NCBI RefSeq assembly: GCF_003346715.1
Contig: NZ_QQPQ01000006.1
Location: forward strand, 62,001-126,000
Length of the DNA stretch: 64,000 nucleotides
Source: Oceanispirochaeta sp. M1
GTDB lineage: Bacteria; Spirochaetota; Spirochaetia; DSM-2461
Reading direction: 5' to 3'
Made by a program: the position numbers and the translations under genes. This document shows positions 8,947-17,060 of this stretch, one piece after another. The notes beneath the pieces were generated by a model. The model searched no databases, was not told the origin of the DNA, and saw nothing but the letters and a program-made list of their open reading frames with translations. Each line of letters begins with the position of its first letter. The first letter of the stretch is position 1.

Positions 8947-9088
8947 AACAACTTCCTTTTTCCTGGTTCTGTGAGCCATAGCATAACAATGAGCTTCTTT
9001 CCCGGGGGGAGTTTATGTTTTCTGATTTTATGACTGAACCTGAGATCTCCATCAATAATCATCAGTTCAAATTTATCCTTAGCATTGC

Positions 9089-9116
9089 ATTACATTGTAA
9101 TTATTATTGACATCAA
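9089..9116 (-). promoter_or_regulatory. Promoter and palindrome upstream of TonB-receptor operon
   Basis: Read on the minus strand, TTGATG (9116-9111) and TGTAAT (9094-9089) form a -35/-10 pair with a 16-base spacer. The -10 box is one arm of the 13-bp palindrome ATTACATTGTAAT (9089-9101), a likely repressor site. The site resembles, but does not equal, the TACA-N2-TGTA boxes of CopY/BlaI-type repressors. The resulting leader would be about 135 bases. Prediction by eye. Confidence 0.45.
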
Positions 9117-9306
9117 ATTCCTAAAATATTGTTAAAATAATCGCTCCCATAGCCAATAAAGATCTTTTTTTTATACATTTCAATGATTTCAGAAGGTCAG
9201 ATCCAATCACCGGGAGATACAGGATCTCCCCTTCTATGGATTTTATTGAGAAGAGATCCGCTATTATCATATAAATCCCAGTATTCTGTATTATTGGAGA
9301 AGCTCA
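9115..9306 (-). pseudogene. Nudix hydrolase remnant
   Basis: In a frame separate from the neighbouring lipoprotein, codons from about 9290 read EYWDLYDNSGSLLNKIHRRG and then DPVSPGDWI, which closely matches the N-terminus of IDI-like Nudix hydrolases (E-x-W-D-x-Y-D ... H-R-R-G-D ... L-x-x-G-x-Y/W). A TGA follows at 9197-9199. The frame then stays open for 27 more codons with a Nudix-like tail (PSEIIEMYKKK). The central catalytic Nudix box is absent, so this looks like a gene reduced by internal deletion. It overlaps the last codons of the lipoprotein gene and the promoter of the TonB operon. Confidence 0.45.
9212..9230. other. Hairpin in intergenic region
   Basis: A perfect 7-bp stem GGGAGAT / ATCTCCC encloses the loop ACAGG. 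No T-run follows on either strand, so it is not a standard terminator, although it lies just after the end of the 9291-9926 lipoprotein gene. It may only be part of the Nudix remnant. Confidence 0.3.
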
Positions 9307-9926
9307 ATGACAATATCCTCTTCAGCCATAAATAATAGAATAATTGGAATCTCCACAAGCATGGAAGATCCATAGATATTGACGAGTATCTCTCCGGCCT
9401 CATTAAAATCTTCAGATTCTGAACTGGGCTTGAGTCTTGCTGTTTTCACTTTTTTCAAATCACCGGTAAGATCAAGAAGAAGGGTGTAATTAGATCCTGA
9501 CATAAATGCCAGAGCCATTTCGTCACTCTCTTCTCCTTCATTTAAACTGGGAATTGATATCTCATATCCCAGATCAGTTTTGATTGGAAGGAACATGCTT
9601 TCCTCAAGTTCAGAGACCAGATCATTCACCCTGCCTCTGATTATAACTTCTGCTCCCAGGTGGTAGGAAGTATTTATGGTCAATATTTCAGCTTCAATAA
9701 TGTTGAAATCCCCAAAGATTTCATCACCCATATCAGTAAATTCAGAATAATCCGTGGCTTCACCGGACATTGAACCTATAGTCTCAAGCATGCCTTTCTG
9801 GATGGTATAACGTACCGTCACCTTAGCATTACCCTTATCAAGTGAAACAGCATGAAATATATCGATACAGCTTGTCAGAAAGAAGGAACCAAGGATCAGG
9901 ATAATCAGTTTTATTTTTGTTTTCAT
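9291..9926 (-). CDS. Lipoprotein, unknown function
   Basis: 211 residues. The signal sequence MKTKIKLIILILGSFFLTSC ends in the lipobox LTSC, so Cys20 is probably lipidated. The mature part starts with a domain resembling the LppM-like lipoprotein fold (VTVRYTIQKGMLETIGSMSG, later a GRVNDLVSELEESMF helix) and has alternating beta pattern; this resemblance is weak. The C-terminus is hydrophobic (VEIPIILLFMAEEDIVIELL). A TATAAT box lies upstream on the minus strand at about 9940. It stands alone, divergent from the phosphoribosyltransferase gene. Confidence 0.7.
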   Translation of the reverse strand: MKTKIKLIILILGSFFLTSCIDIFHAVSLDKGNAKVTVRYTIQKGMLETIGSMSGEATDYSEFTDMGDEIFGDFNIIEAEILTINTSYHLGAEVIIRGRVNDLVSELEESMFLPIKTDLGYEISIPSLNEGEESDEMALAFMSGSNYTLLLDLTGDLKKVKTARLKPSSESEDFNEAGEILVNIYGSSMLVEIPIILLFMAEEDIVIELLQ

Positions 9927-10055
9927 AGATGAAAATTATACATTGTTTTGTATTGATAAAAATATGCAATTTTATTAATTCTTGTTTATACTGATAAAAT
10001 GAAGCTACGGGAAACCTGAGGCTGCTTTAATAATAAAATATAAGAGAGATGCCCA

Positions 10056-10661
10056 ATGAATAAACTTTTTACTCCCTTTGACGAGATAAGGAACAACGCC
10101 CTGAAGCTGGCCTACCAGGTTTATATGGATGGCTTTGTGCCTGATGTTATCTATATTCCTCTGAGGGGAGGAGCCTATATGGGTAATGTGTTCAGTGAGT
10201 TCTTTAAAATGGTCAGAAGGGAAGAGAGGCCTGTATTCTATGCTGCTGTTGTTGCCAGATCCTATTCTGATATTCACAAACAGGACAGAGTCATGATTGA
10301 CGGCTGGACCTATAATCCCGAGCACCTGAGAAACGGAGACAAGGTAATGTTTATTGACGATATCTTTGATTCCGGAAAGACATTGAATCATCTTGTTGAG
10401 GTGATCCTGGAGAAAGGCATCCCCAGAGAGGATATCAAGGTTGTTGTTCATGATTACAAGGATGTGAAGTTTAAGGAGCATCTGCCTATTCAGCCCGATT
10501 ATTACTGCCGTAAGTTTGAACTTAACAGTGAGGACGATCAGGTTTGGATTCACTATATGAGTCATGAGCTTGTGGGACTGACCAGAGAGGAGCAGAACCA
10601 CCAGTATCTGGACAAGGAGCCCGGACTGCAGGAAGTCTTTGATTTTATCAACGGATTATGA
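10056..10661 (+). CDS. Phosphoribosyltransferase family protein
   Basis: 201 residues. The PRPP-binding loop is clear: V-M-F-I-D-D-I-F-D-S-G-K-T-L at about 98-111. Upstream is the I-P-L-R-G-G-A-Y-M-G segment, which corresponds to the first PRPP loop. Type I phosphoribosyltransferases of this size convert purine bases to nucleotides (hypoxanthine/guanine/xanthine), but the C-terminal hood that sets specificity is not diagnostic here. A strong terminator follows immediately. With purB, guaB, purA and guaA elsewhere in the window, a purine-salvage role is plausible but inferred. Monocistronic by layout. Confidence 0.8.
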   Translation: MNKLFTPFDEIRNNALKLAYQVYMDGFVPDVIYIPLRGGAYMGNVFSEFFKMVRREERPVFYAAVVARSYSDIHKQDRVMIDGWTYNPEHLRNGDKVMFIDDIFDSGKTLNHLVEVILEKGIPREDIKVVVHDYKDVKFKEHLPIQPDYYCRKFELNSEDDQVWIHYMSHELVGLTREEQNHQYLDKEPGLQEVFDFINGL

Positions 10662-10674
10662 TTCTTAATAAGGC

Positions 10675-10706
10675 AAAAAAAAACCGTCCCATGAAGGACG
10701 GTTTTT
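10675..10706. terminator. Bidirectional rho-independent terminator
   Basis: Stem AAACCGTCC (10681-10689) pairs with GGACGGTTT (10696-10704) around a six-base loop. An A-run precedes it and a T-run follows, so it can end both the phosphoribosyltransferase gene (+) and the lipoprotein gene (-), which converge here. Confidence 0.9.
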
Positions 10707-10727
10707 ATATTTAAAATCTGTTTTACT

Positions 10728-12005
10728 TTATTCCTGATACCATTTTCTGTCGCCATCGTTCATCTGGTTCAACCACAAGCCGTAAGAACTTGTTGATGTA
10801 TAGACTTTGTCCCTGTCAGAGTCATATAAAAAATTCATAATTGTAGCTTTTTTCAGGTCTGTACTGTTGTAGTTGGTATCCAGAGCGAATGTGTTTGACT
10901 GTAAAAGCGGATTTGATCTGTCTGAAAGATTAAGTTCATAATAGCCTTTTCCGTTATAGTAAGTCTGACTGTTATCGATGACATCGCCTCTTGTTCCCAC
11001 AAGTATAATATCACCAACACCGCTCATCTCAGAGATATCCGCAAATGATGAGAACTGTACATCATCATCACCTTCAAGACCTGTCTGCCAAGCACCCCAG
11101 CTTCCGCCGTTGTTGAGCTTGTAGAGGATGGAGTGATTCCTACCGGTTTCTCTTGTAGAGAGTAGGAGAATATCATGAATATCTGAGTAAAAAACACTGT
11201 TGTAAGAGCTGCTTTCACCGGGATTTTCCTCTGTAAAGGATTCTGGAGTAGAACTGCCGGCTACGAAAAGTTTACCCGAAGCATAATAATCTACACCTTT
11301 ACCAACTTCATTGACTGTCATATAAATTTCATTGGTATCAGTTCCGGTACTTGTCATATTTCTAACAATATAGGGGCTTCCTGATAGACCGGGGAGTGAG
11401 ACAGCTGTACCCGATTCCAGTGTGACACCTTCTTCCAATACAGTATCGAAGTAGAAAATCTCAGTATCTACAACAGTTGAACTGTCGCTGGTCAGAGTAT
11501 TCCATTTACGATTGGTTCTGACTATATAAAGTCCTCCCTCAATGGGGAGAAGTTTTATTGTATAAAAGTAATAATCATTGTTATTATCTACATCAGTTCT
11601 TCTCTCATATTCAAGAACTTTTATAAGTGTGCCATCTACTTCTGTAATATAATATAAACCCGTTTTTGAATTATTATCTTCATCAATAAGGGAGACGTAA
11701 ACTTTGCTGTTATATACGGCAATAGATGAAACAACGGAGGTTGAACCATAACCTTCAGGCTTGGGTACGATATTCCAGGGACTTTGTACAGAACCGGCAA
11801 TGCTGTACCACAGTTGTTTTCCGTGGGTGACATAGTAGTCCTGTCCCGCATCATTAAAAAGAATGATACTACCTACTGGAGTTGTTTTTTTAAAGTTGTT
11901 GCTGTCTTCGATCTTCTCTTCATTCTCAAGTGCATAGAAGATGGGATCACCCTTACAGGCAGCAAAAAGCAGTACTAGAAATGATATATAGAGTAGTTTT
12001 TTCAT
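10728..12005 (-). CDS. Lipoprotein, unknown function (repeat-poor beta-rich)
   Basis: 425 residues. The signal peptide MKKLLYISFLVLLFAAC ends in the lipobox LFAAC. The mature protein is rich in beta-forming segments with recurring phrases such as SSIAVYNSKVYVSLIDE, YYFYTIKLLPIEGGLYIV and DIILVGTRGDVI, and with many aromatic residues. These suggest a propeller-like or beta-sandwich fold of the kind in secreted sensor or binding proteins, but no family is recognised. It starts 9 bases after the barrel-protein gene upstream, so the two form an outer-envelope transcription unit that ends at the shared terminator. Confidence 0.7.
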   Translation of the reverse strand: MKKLLYISFLVLLFAACKGDPIFYALENEEKIEDSNNFKKTTPVGSIILFNDAGQDYYVTHGKQLWYSIAGSVQSPWNIVPKPEGYGSTSVVSSIAVYNSKVYVSLIDEDNNSKTGLYYITEVDGTLIKVLEYERRTDVDNNNDYYFYTIKLLPIEGGLYIVRTNRKWNTLTSDSSTVVDTEIFYFDTVLEEGVTLESGTAVSLPGLSGSPYIVRNMTSTGTDTNEIYMTVNEVGKGVDYYASGKLFVAGSSTPESFTEENPGESSSYNSVFYSDIHDILLLSTRETGRNHSILYKLNNGGSWGAWQTGLEGDDDVQFSSFADISEMSGVGDIILVGTRGDVIDNSQTYYNGKGYYELNLSDRSNPLLQSNTFALDTNYNSTDLKKATIMNFLYDSDRDKVYTSTSSYGLWLNQMNDGDRKWYQE

Positions 12006-12014
12006 TAAATCCTC

Positions 12015-12662
12015 TTAAAAATGGTAAACAGCGGAGAGAGACACATCCATGAAGTTTCCAAATCTGTTGTACTCTCCATCACTGTAGAGCTGGGGTACCC
12101 ACCAGTAAGTTGTATTCATACCGAAGGACCAGTTTGAGCTATAATTCCAGTAGGCACCAATACCGGGTTTCAGAATCATCTCTACATGAAAACTGTCCAG
12201 GTAGGAGGTCATATTGATACCGGCACCCAGGTAGACGGGTACAGAGATCAAATTGTTCAGAAACTGGAACTCATAGGTTCCTCTAAGGGTGATTGGAATC
12301 ATATAAAAGTTATGCTTATTGGGGCTGCTCGCAAACATCGCCCCCACTTCCATACCAAGTATAATATTATTGTTAACATAGGCACCGTAAAAGAGGGAGC
12401 CATTGCCGCCCAACGAAAGGTTGGTGGAGTTAAAGGCATCTGAATCATCCCAGCTTAATGACGGGTTATTGATAAAAAGCGGGATGAATAATCCTGCATT
12501 AATTCCGAAGACCTGGTCACCCATTGTATGGTATTCAATTCTGCTGTCTTTAGGATTTTCCTCTTCCTGAGCCTCTTCTGCATAGGCAAGCATTGAAAAA
12601 AGTAAAAATATCAGCATAAATAGAATGGACGGGGATGAGATTCTGGGTATCTTTCTATCCAA
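12015..12662 (-). CDS. Outer membrane beta-barrel protein
   Basis: 215 residues beginning with a TTG preceded by GAGGAAC. The signal peptide is [21 protein letters not shown] with probable cleavage after AYA. The mature protein has alternating amphipathic strands, many glycines and aromatics, and a last strand ending in [12 protein letters not shown] with a C-terminal Phe, the classic barrel-assembly signal. It resembles small spirochaetal barrels of the TP0733/OmpW-like type, but that is an impression. Co-transcribed with the lipoprotein gene that follows; divergent from folD, whose leader shares the 88-base gap. Confidence 0.75.
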   Translation of the reverse strand: MDRKIPRISSPSILFMLIFLLFSMLAYAEEAQEEENPKDSRIEYHTMGDQVFGINAGLFIPLFINNPSLSWDDSDAFNSTNLSLGGNGSLFYGAYVNNNIILGMEVGAMFASSPNKHNFYMIPITLRGTYEFQFLNNLISVPVYLGAGINMTSYLDSFHVEMILKPGIGAYWNYSSNWSFGMNTTYWWVPQLYSDGEYNRFGNFMDVSLSAVYHF

Positions 12663-12750
12663 TTTTGTTCCTCATTTTCAAAATTTGTTTGATAATATCA
12701 TAGTAACAACAAAGCTTCAACGAGGTTACGATGAGGAGGAAATCTTTATT

Positions 12751-13629
12751 ATGGCAACTATAATTGACGGAAAAGCGGTGGCTCAGAGTTTGAGAGTGAA
12801 GCTGGCTGAAAGAGTTAAAGAGATGAAAGTATCCGGTGTTGTACCCGGTTTGGCTGTTGTGCTTATTGGTGATGATCCTGCAAGCCGTTCATATGTGACA
12901 GCCAAGGAGAAGAGCTGTCATGATCTTGGAATGTATTCCAGAGACATCAGGTTACCCGATGATACAACGGAAGAAACCCTTTTAAAGCTGATCGGAAAAC
13001 TCAATGCTGATGATGCAATTGACGGGATTCTGGTACAGCTGCCTCTTCCTTCTCATATTGACGAGCAGAAAATTATTGTATCTATCGATCCTTCAAAGGA
13101 TGTAGATGGTTTCCATCCAATGAATATTGGACGCATGATCCTTGAACAGGATACATTTATTCCCTGTACACCCAATGGAATTCTGAAACTTCTTGAATAC
13201 TCAGAGATTTCCACTAAAGGGAAAAAAGTCGTTGTTGTAGGACGAAGTAATATTGTAGGTAAACCCATCACCAATCTGATGTTTCAGAAACAGAGCTGGG
13301 GGAACGCCACAGTAACTGTCTGTCACACAGGAACAAAGGATCTGAAAAAAGAGACTCTTGAAGCTGATATTCTGATTGCTGCCGCCGGCCGGCCGGAGAT
13401 GATTACCGGAGATATGATCAAGCAGGATGCCGTTGTCATTGACGTCGGTGTCAACCGTGTTGAAGACAGTACAAAGAAGAGGGGATATAGACTCACAGGT
13501 GATGTTGATTTTGCCGGAGCCAGTGAAAAAGCCTCCTTTATCACGCCCGTTCCAGGTGGAGTCGGTCCCATGACAATTACCATGCTTCTGTTTAATACGG
13601 TTAAATCCGCAGAAGCAAGAATGGCCTGA
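12751..13629 (+). CDS. folD: FolD bifunctional methylenetetrahydrofolate dehydrogenase/cyclohydrolase
   Basis: 292 residues from the ATG at 12751, chosen for the GAGGAGGAAATC ribosome-binding region just before it and because homologues start MxxIIDGK. FolD interconverts 5,10-methylene-, 5,10-methenyl- and 10-formyl-tetrahydrofolate in the cytoplasm, feeding purine synthesis. Visible hallmarks: YVTAKEKSC with the catalytic Lys, [25 protein letters not shown], the Rossmann motif [13 protein letters not shown] and [10 protein letters not shown] near the end. Full length for the family. An LCP-family gene follows after 42 bases. Confidence 0.95.
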   Translation: MATIIDGKAVAQSLRVKLAERVKEMKVSGVVPGLAVVLIGDDPASRSYVTAKEKSCHDLGMYSRDIRLPDDTTEETLLKLIGKLNADDAIDGILVQLPLPSHIDEQKIIVSIDPSKDVDGFHPMNIGRMILEQDTFIPCTPNGILKLLEYSEISTKGKKVVVVGRSNIVGKPITNLMFQKQSWGNATVTVCHTGTKDLKKETLEADILIAAAGRPEMITGDMIKQDAVVIDVGVNRVEDSTKKRGYRLTGDVDFAGASEKASFITPVPGGVGPMTITMLLFNTVKSAEARMA

Positions 13630-13671
13630 AGGCCAAATTAAATAACTAAGCGGAGAACACCCACATATTCT

Positions 13672-15690
13672 ATGAAACGTATTTTACTGATCTATATTCT
13701 GCCATCCATCCTCATTCTAACGGTGATGTTCGGATTCTTTATATCCGGGCGGAACTGGAAAAAACAGGCCCTGGGCTATGAAGAGCAGATAAAAATGACA
13801 CAGGAGGAGCTCTCCTCACTGCGCAGCAATCAGGAGATTCTCAAACAGAATTCAGCCCAGGTGAGACAGTATATAAATCTGCCGGCTCTGGTTTTTGATG
13901 AATCGGCTCTTGAAGATGAATCTCAGGACTCAGATGTCCCTGAACAGGGGAACTTTGAACTTGCAGCCTATGGGGCCGTCGCCTTTCTTAATGAGCATAA
14001 CAGTGGTCAGGATACCCTGAGAAGCTACGGCGCTCTTTTGGAAGACAGTTCATTCATCACAGTACTGAAACAACTTGATCTGAGCTACAGGAAATCTGTA
14101 GGTTACACAGGTATTCTGAGCAGGGGTGATGAAGATTATTTCACTCTGGAATATCTGCCGGAGAGCAATGAATTTCAGGCAGAGAGTGTACTGGGAGATG
14201 GCGAGGTGAATGGAGTTCTCTCATCCCCTGAGTTTGTCGGATATCTCCAGAGTGAAACAGCCGCCATGGATCTGCTTTATGCCCGTGTGGATAGTCTTAA
14301 TCAGGATCTTATGAGGATTTATCAGGACCGTGAGCTCAGAAGCAGTTTAAGAGAACTGCAGCTCAGCCTGGGAAAACCTCTTACATCAGGAATGATTAAA
14401 TCCGTTCCTGTTCTCAGAGTTGATGATTCTAAGCTCCTTTCCATGAAAAGCGATATCGAAACAAGCTCCTATCTTATGGGAGATAATTCATATAAAAGCC
14501 TTGATGAGCTCAAAACAGGTCTCCTGGACTATGTCAGTACTAAAGACATCAGAACAGATGCAAAGGTTCAGGATGATCTTGTAGAAGAGGAGATGAAGGA
14601 TCTGTTGGAAGATCCCGCCTTTTTGCAGAGGTTGAAAGACCTCGGCTTCTCGCCTGTAATGACTCCCCGAGAGGACAACGATTATATCTATTATGATCTG
14701 CTGGACTCTCAAAATGAGGTAAAAGGATCTCTGGCTTTGCAGAAAGAGTTTGCAGAAGTCTATCTCATGGATGGGGATGATATTCCCGTTCGCTCCCTCA
14801 GAACATTTACCTCTGAGCATAATCTGACTTTCAACTATCAGCTGGAAACAGCGGATACAGCAGTTGTTTCTGATCAGTTTACCGCCGCCGAGGGCTCTGA
14901 AACCTTTTTATTAATCGGTTCTCATGAACATAATGCGGATACTATGATTCTCCTCCATGCAGATAGTGACAGTGGCGAGTTGAGGATGCTCAGCGTCCCC
15001 AGAGACCTCTATTATCAGGGAAGTAAAATCAACTCCATCTACAGGCAGCAGGGACCCGAGCAGCTAATGTCGGCTCTCTCTTCCGTAACAGGTCTGGAAA
15101 TTAAAAATTATGTGGGCATCGATATGTATGCCTTTATCGATGTAGTCAATATTCTGGGAGGCATTGATGTTACCCTGGATGAGGCTCTGGTTGATCCCAC
15201 CTATAAGGTGCGTGAGAACGGCCGCTGGTCAACTCTTTACTACACTGCGGGGACTCATCACCTTGATGGCATTGCCGCCCTTAGAATCGCAAGGTCACGG
15301 CATACTTCATCAGACTTTGAGCGCTCTGTTCGTCAGCAGAAGGTCATTGCGGCCTTAAAGGATTCTGTCTCAGTACTGGGTTTTACAAATATCAGTAAAA
15401 TCTACGATATTATCCAGACAAGCGGGAAATATGTGGAGTCTAATCTCAGTACTGCCGATATGGTAAAGTACTTCCTCTCATATAAAGATTATGAGATAAG
15501 CGGTCAGCATGTATTGAATACTGACAATGTTCTTTATGCCACTTATACAAATCTATATAGATTGAGCGAAGAGGAGCAGGCAAAGGCTCTGAAAGATCCA
15601 AATTATTACAAGGGTGGATGGATTGTACTTCCAAAGAACAATGATTGGAGTATAATTAAGTCATATATCCGTTCGGTATTAACTTCATAA
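13672..15690 (+). CDS. LytR-CpsA-Psr (LCP) family protein with long extracytoplasmic region
   Basis: 672 residues. An N-terminal transmembrane anchor (about 4-24) is followed by a coiled-coil stretch (QEELSSLRSNQEILKQ) and roughly 350 residues of unassigned, partly repetitive sequence (residues 90-400, with two DDNDYIYYDL/DEDYFTLEYL-like segments). The LCP domain occupies about 410-570: LLIGSHEHNADTMILLHADS, LSVPRDLYYQG, the IVKY-type IDMYAFIDVVNILGGIDVTL and the RIARSRHTSSDFERSVRQQK motif with catalytic Arg residues. LCP enzymes transfer lipid-linked polymers to cell-wall peptidoglycan. A spirochaete target is unknown. Downstream LapA-like and SPOR genes also concern the envelope. Confidence 0.85.
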   Translation: MKRILLIYILPSILILTVMFGFFISGRNWKKQALGYEEQIKMTQEELSSLRSNQEILKQNSAQVRQYINLPALVFDESALEDESQDSDVPEQGNFELAAYGAVAFLNEHNSGQDTLRSYGALLEDSSFITVLKQLDLSYRKSVGYTGILSRGDEDYFTLEYLPESNEFQAESVLGDGEVNGVLSSPEFVGYLQSETAAMDLLYARVDSLNQDLMRIYQDRELRSSLRELQLSLGKPLTSGMIKSVPVLRVDDSKLLSMKSDIETSSYLMGDNSYKSLDELKTGLLDYVSTKDIRTDAKVQDDLVEEEMKDLLEDPAFLQRLKDLGFSPVMTPREDNDYIYYDLLDSQNEVKGSLALQKEFAEVYLMDGDDIPVRSLRTFTSEHNLTFNYQLETADTAVVSDQFTAAEGSETFLLIGSHEHNADTMILLHADSDSGELRMLSVPRDLYYQGSKINSIYRQQGPEQLMSALSSVTGLEIKNYVGIDMYAFIDVVNILGGIDVTLDEALVDPTYKVRENGRWSTLYYTAGTHHLDGIAALRIARSRHTSSDFERSVRQQKVIAALKDSVSVLGFTNISKIYDIIQTSGKYVESNLSTADMVKYFLSYKDYEISGQHVLNTDNVLYATYTNLYRLSEEEQAKALKDPNYYKGGWIVLPKNNDWSIIKSYIRSVLTS

Positions 15691-15733
15691 AGCCGATTCG
15701 GATCTTAAGGATAATATTATTAAGGAGAACATC

Positions 15734-16084
15734 ATGCCCCTAAGGCTTATCTGGTATATTTTAATTTTAATCTGTCTTTTTACATTTGTGGGTCTTAACC
15801 TGGGGAATATGTCAGATGTCAATATCTGGTTTACCGAGGCGGGTCATTTTAAGGATGTTCCCATTGTTATCAGCTTCTTTGTGATGTATATACTGGGTGC
15901 TCTGTCTGTCATTCCCTACCTTATAGGGAGCGGTTTGAAACAGCAGAAACAGAAAAAGCAGCTTAAGAGAGAGAGTCTCCCTGGGGCTGCTTCAAATGAT
16001 GATAAAAAAAAGAGTAGAAAACTACTGAAGAAAAAAGTTGAAAAAACAGAAGAACCCGAAGCGAGTAAACCGGAACTTCTTTAA
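15734..16084 (+). CDS. LapA domain membrane protein
   Basis: 116 residues with two transmembrane helices: about 4-24 (LIWYILILICLFTFVGLNLG) and 43-65 (VISFFVMYILGALSVIPYL). A basic, lysine-rich cytoplasmic tail follows. The helix pair, the N-I-W-F-T segment between them and the size match the LapA/DUF1049 domain, which in E. coli helps control lipopolysaccharide assembly through FtsH. No LapB gene is present. AAGGAG lies 9 bases before the ATG. The last 47 bases also code for the start of the SPOR protein in another frame. Confidence 0.75.
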   Translation: MPLRLIWYILILICLFTFVGLNLGNMSDVNIWFTEAGHFKDVPIVISFFVMYILGALSVIPYLIGSGLKQQKQKKQLKRESLPGAASNDDKKKSRKLLKKKVEKTEEPEASKPELL

Positions 16085-17060
16085 GTTTCTGACTTTCCTC
16101 CTGTTTCTGCAGCTCTGTACAGCTGCCGGTGCATCGGATCTGCTGGACAGGGCCGGGTCCCTTGAACGGGAAGGGAAGAGTGAAGAGGCCCGCGTTTTAT
16201 ACATACAATGGCTCTCAAAATCCGGCAGCAGTGAATCTGATAGCTTTGGGCGTATTCTGATTCATACACTCAGAATGCCGGCTCCTCTTAAAGAAGATCT
16301 CAATCTTATTAAAAAAAATCTATACCGGGTCAATTCGGTACAAGATAAAAAAGATATCATCAGGACAGCCCTTATTCTTTGTGAGTTGTCAGGGAATCAT
16401 GAACTGACTCAACAGTATCTCTCGGCCCTTTCTGCACTTTATGAAGATGCCGGTGTTTCTCCCGGCAGGGATGTGACCATTTCCCGCCTCACAATGTCTT
16501 CAGATATTAAATATGAGTATATGGCTGCTTTGGAGGAGAATGCAGAGTCTCCCAGGCTTCTTATGTGGATTGACCGGGCACACAATCAGCATCCTTTTCT
16601 GATTACAGAGGCTGACTGGCTTTTTCAGCTGCAGAAGGTCTTAAATAAGGCAGGTTACAGCTCTCAGGCGGAGATCTTTAAAAAGCGGATACTCAAGGAT
16701 TTTCCTGATTCTATTGAAGCATCCCTGCTTAATAAACAGATATTTCCATTGGCAGGACCTGAAGAGTTATTTTCAGGAGCTGAAGACAGTGAAGTCATTC
16801 AGGATAATATATCTGCTGCTGATCCCAGCACAGATCCTCTGCCGGATTCATCTTCTGAATATACCCTATATCAGGCCGGAGCCTTTCAGAAGTATGAGAA
16901 TGCGTCACGCCTCAAGATTGAACTGGAAGAGGCCGGGCTTGTCTCTCATGTAAAAAAAGAGGACTCCGCCTACAAGGTTATTGTGGAGAGCCGTAATGAT
17001 GATCTTACAATAAAGATATTAAACGAGAAGGGAATTCAGGCTTTCAGGATTTATCCATAA
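16038..17060 (+). CDS. SPOR domain protein with TTG start, overlapping the LapA gene
   Basis: 340 residues. No ATG or GTG precedes the signal peptide (FFKFLTFLLFLQLCTAAGAS); the first in-frame start is TTG at 16038, inside the LapA gene, so 47 bases are read in two frames. The central part has tetratricopeptide-like helices. The C-terminal 70 residues, beginning YTLYQAGAFQKYENASRLKI, match the SPOR domain, which binds peptidoglycan lacking stem peptides at the division site. It is probably a periplasmic or outer-membrane protein linked to cell-wall turnover. It ends overlapping the minus-strand 17044-18549 gene by 17 bases (convergent). Confidence 0.8.
   Translation: MKKQKNPKRVNRNFFKFLTFLLFLQLCTAAGASDLLDRAGSLEREGKSEEARVLYIQWLSKSGSSESDSFGRILIHTLRMPAPLKEDLNLIKKNLYRVNSVQDKKDIIRTALILCELSGNHELTQQYLSALSALYEDAGVSPGRDVTISRLTMSSDIKYEYMAALEENAESPRLLMWIDRAHNQHPFLITEADWLFQLQKVLNKAGYSSQAEIFKKRILKDFPDSIEASLLNKQIFPLAGPEELFSGAEDSEVIQDNISAADPSTDPLPDSSSEYTLYQAGAFQKYENASRLKIELEEAGLVSHVKKEDSAYKVIVESRNDDLTIKILNEKGIQAFRIYP

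Noticed and set aside
13323..13583. Antisense 86-codon open frame under folD
   Set aside because: Low-complexity shadow of a confidently assigned gene, with no start signals and no known family.
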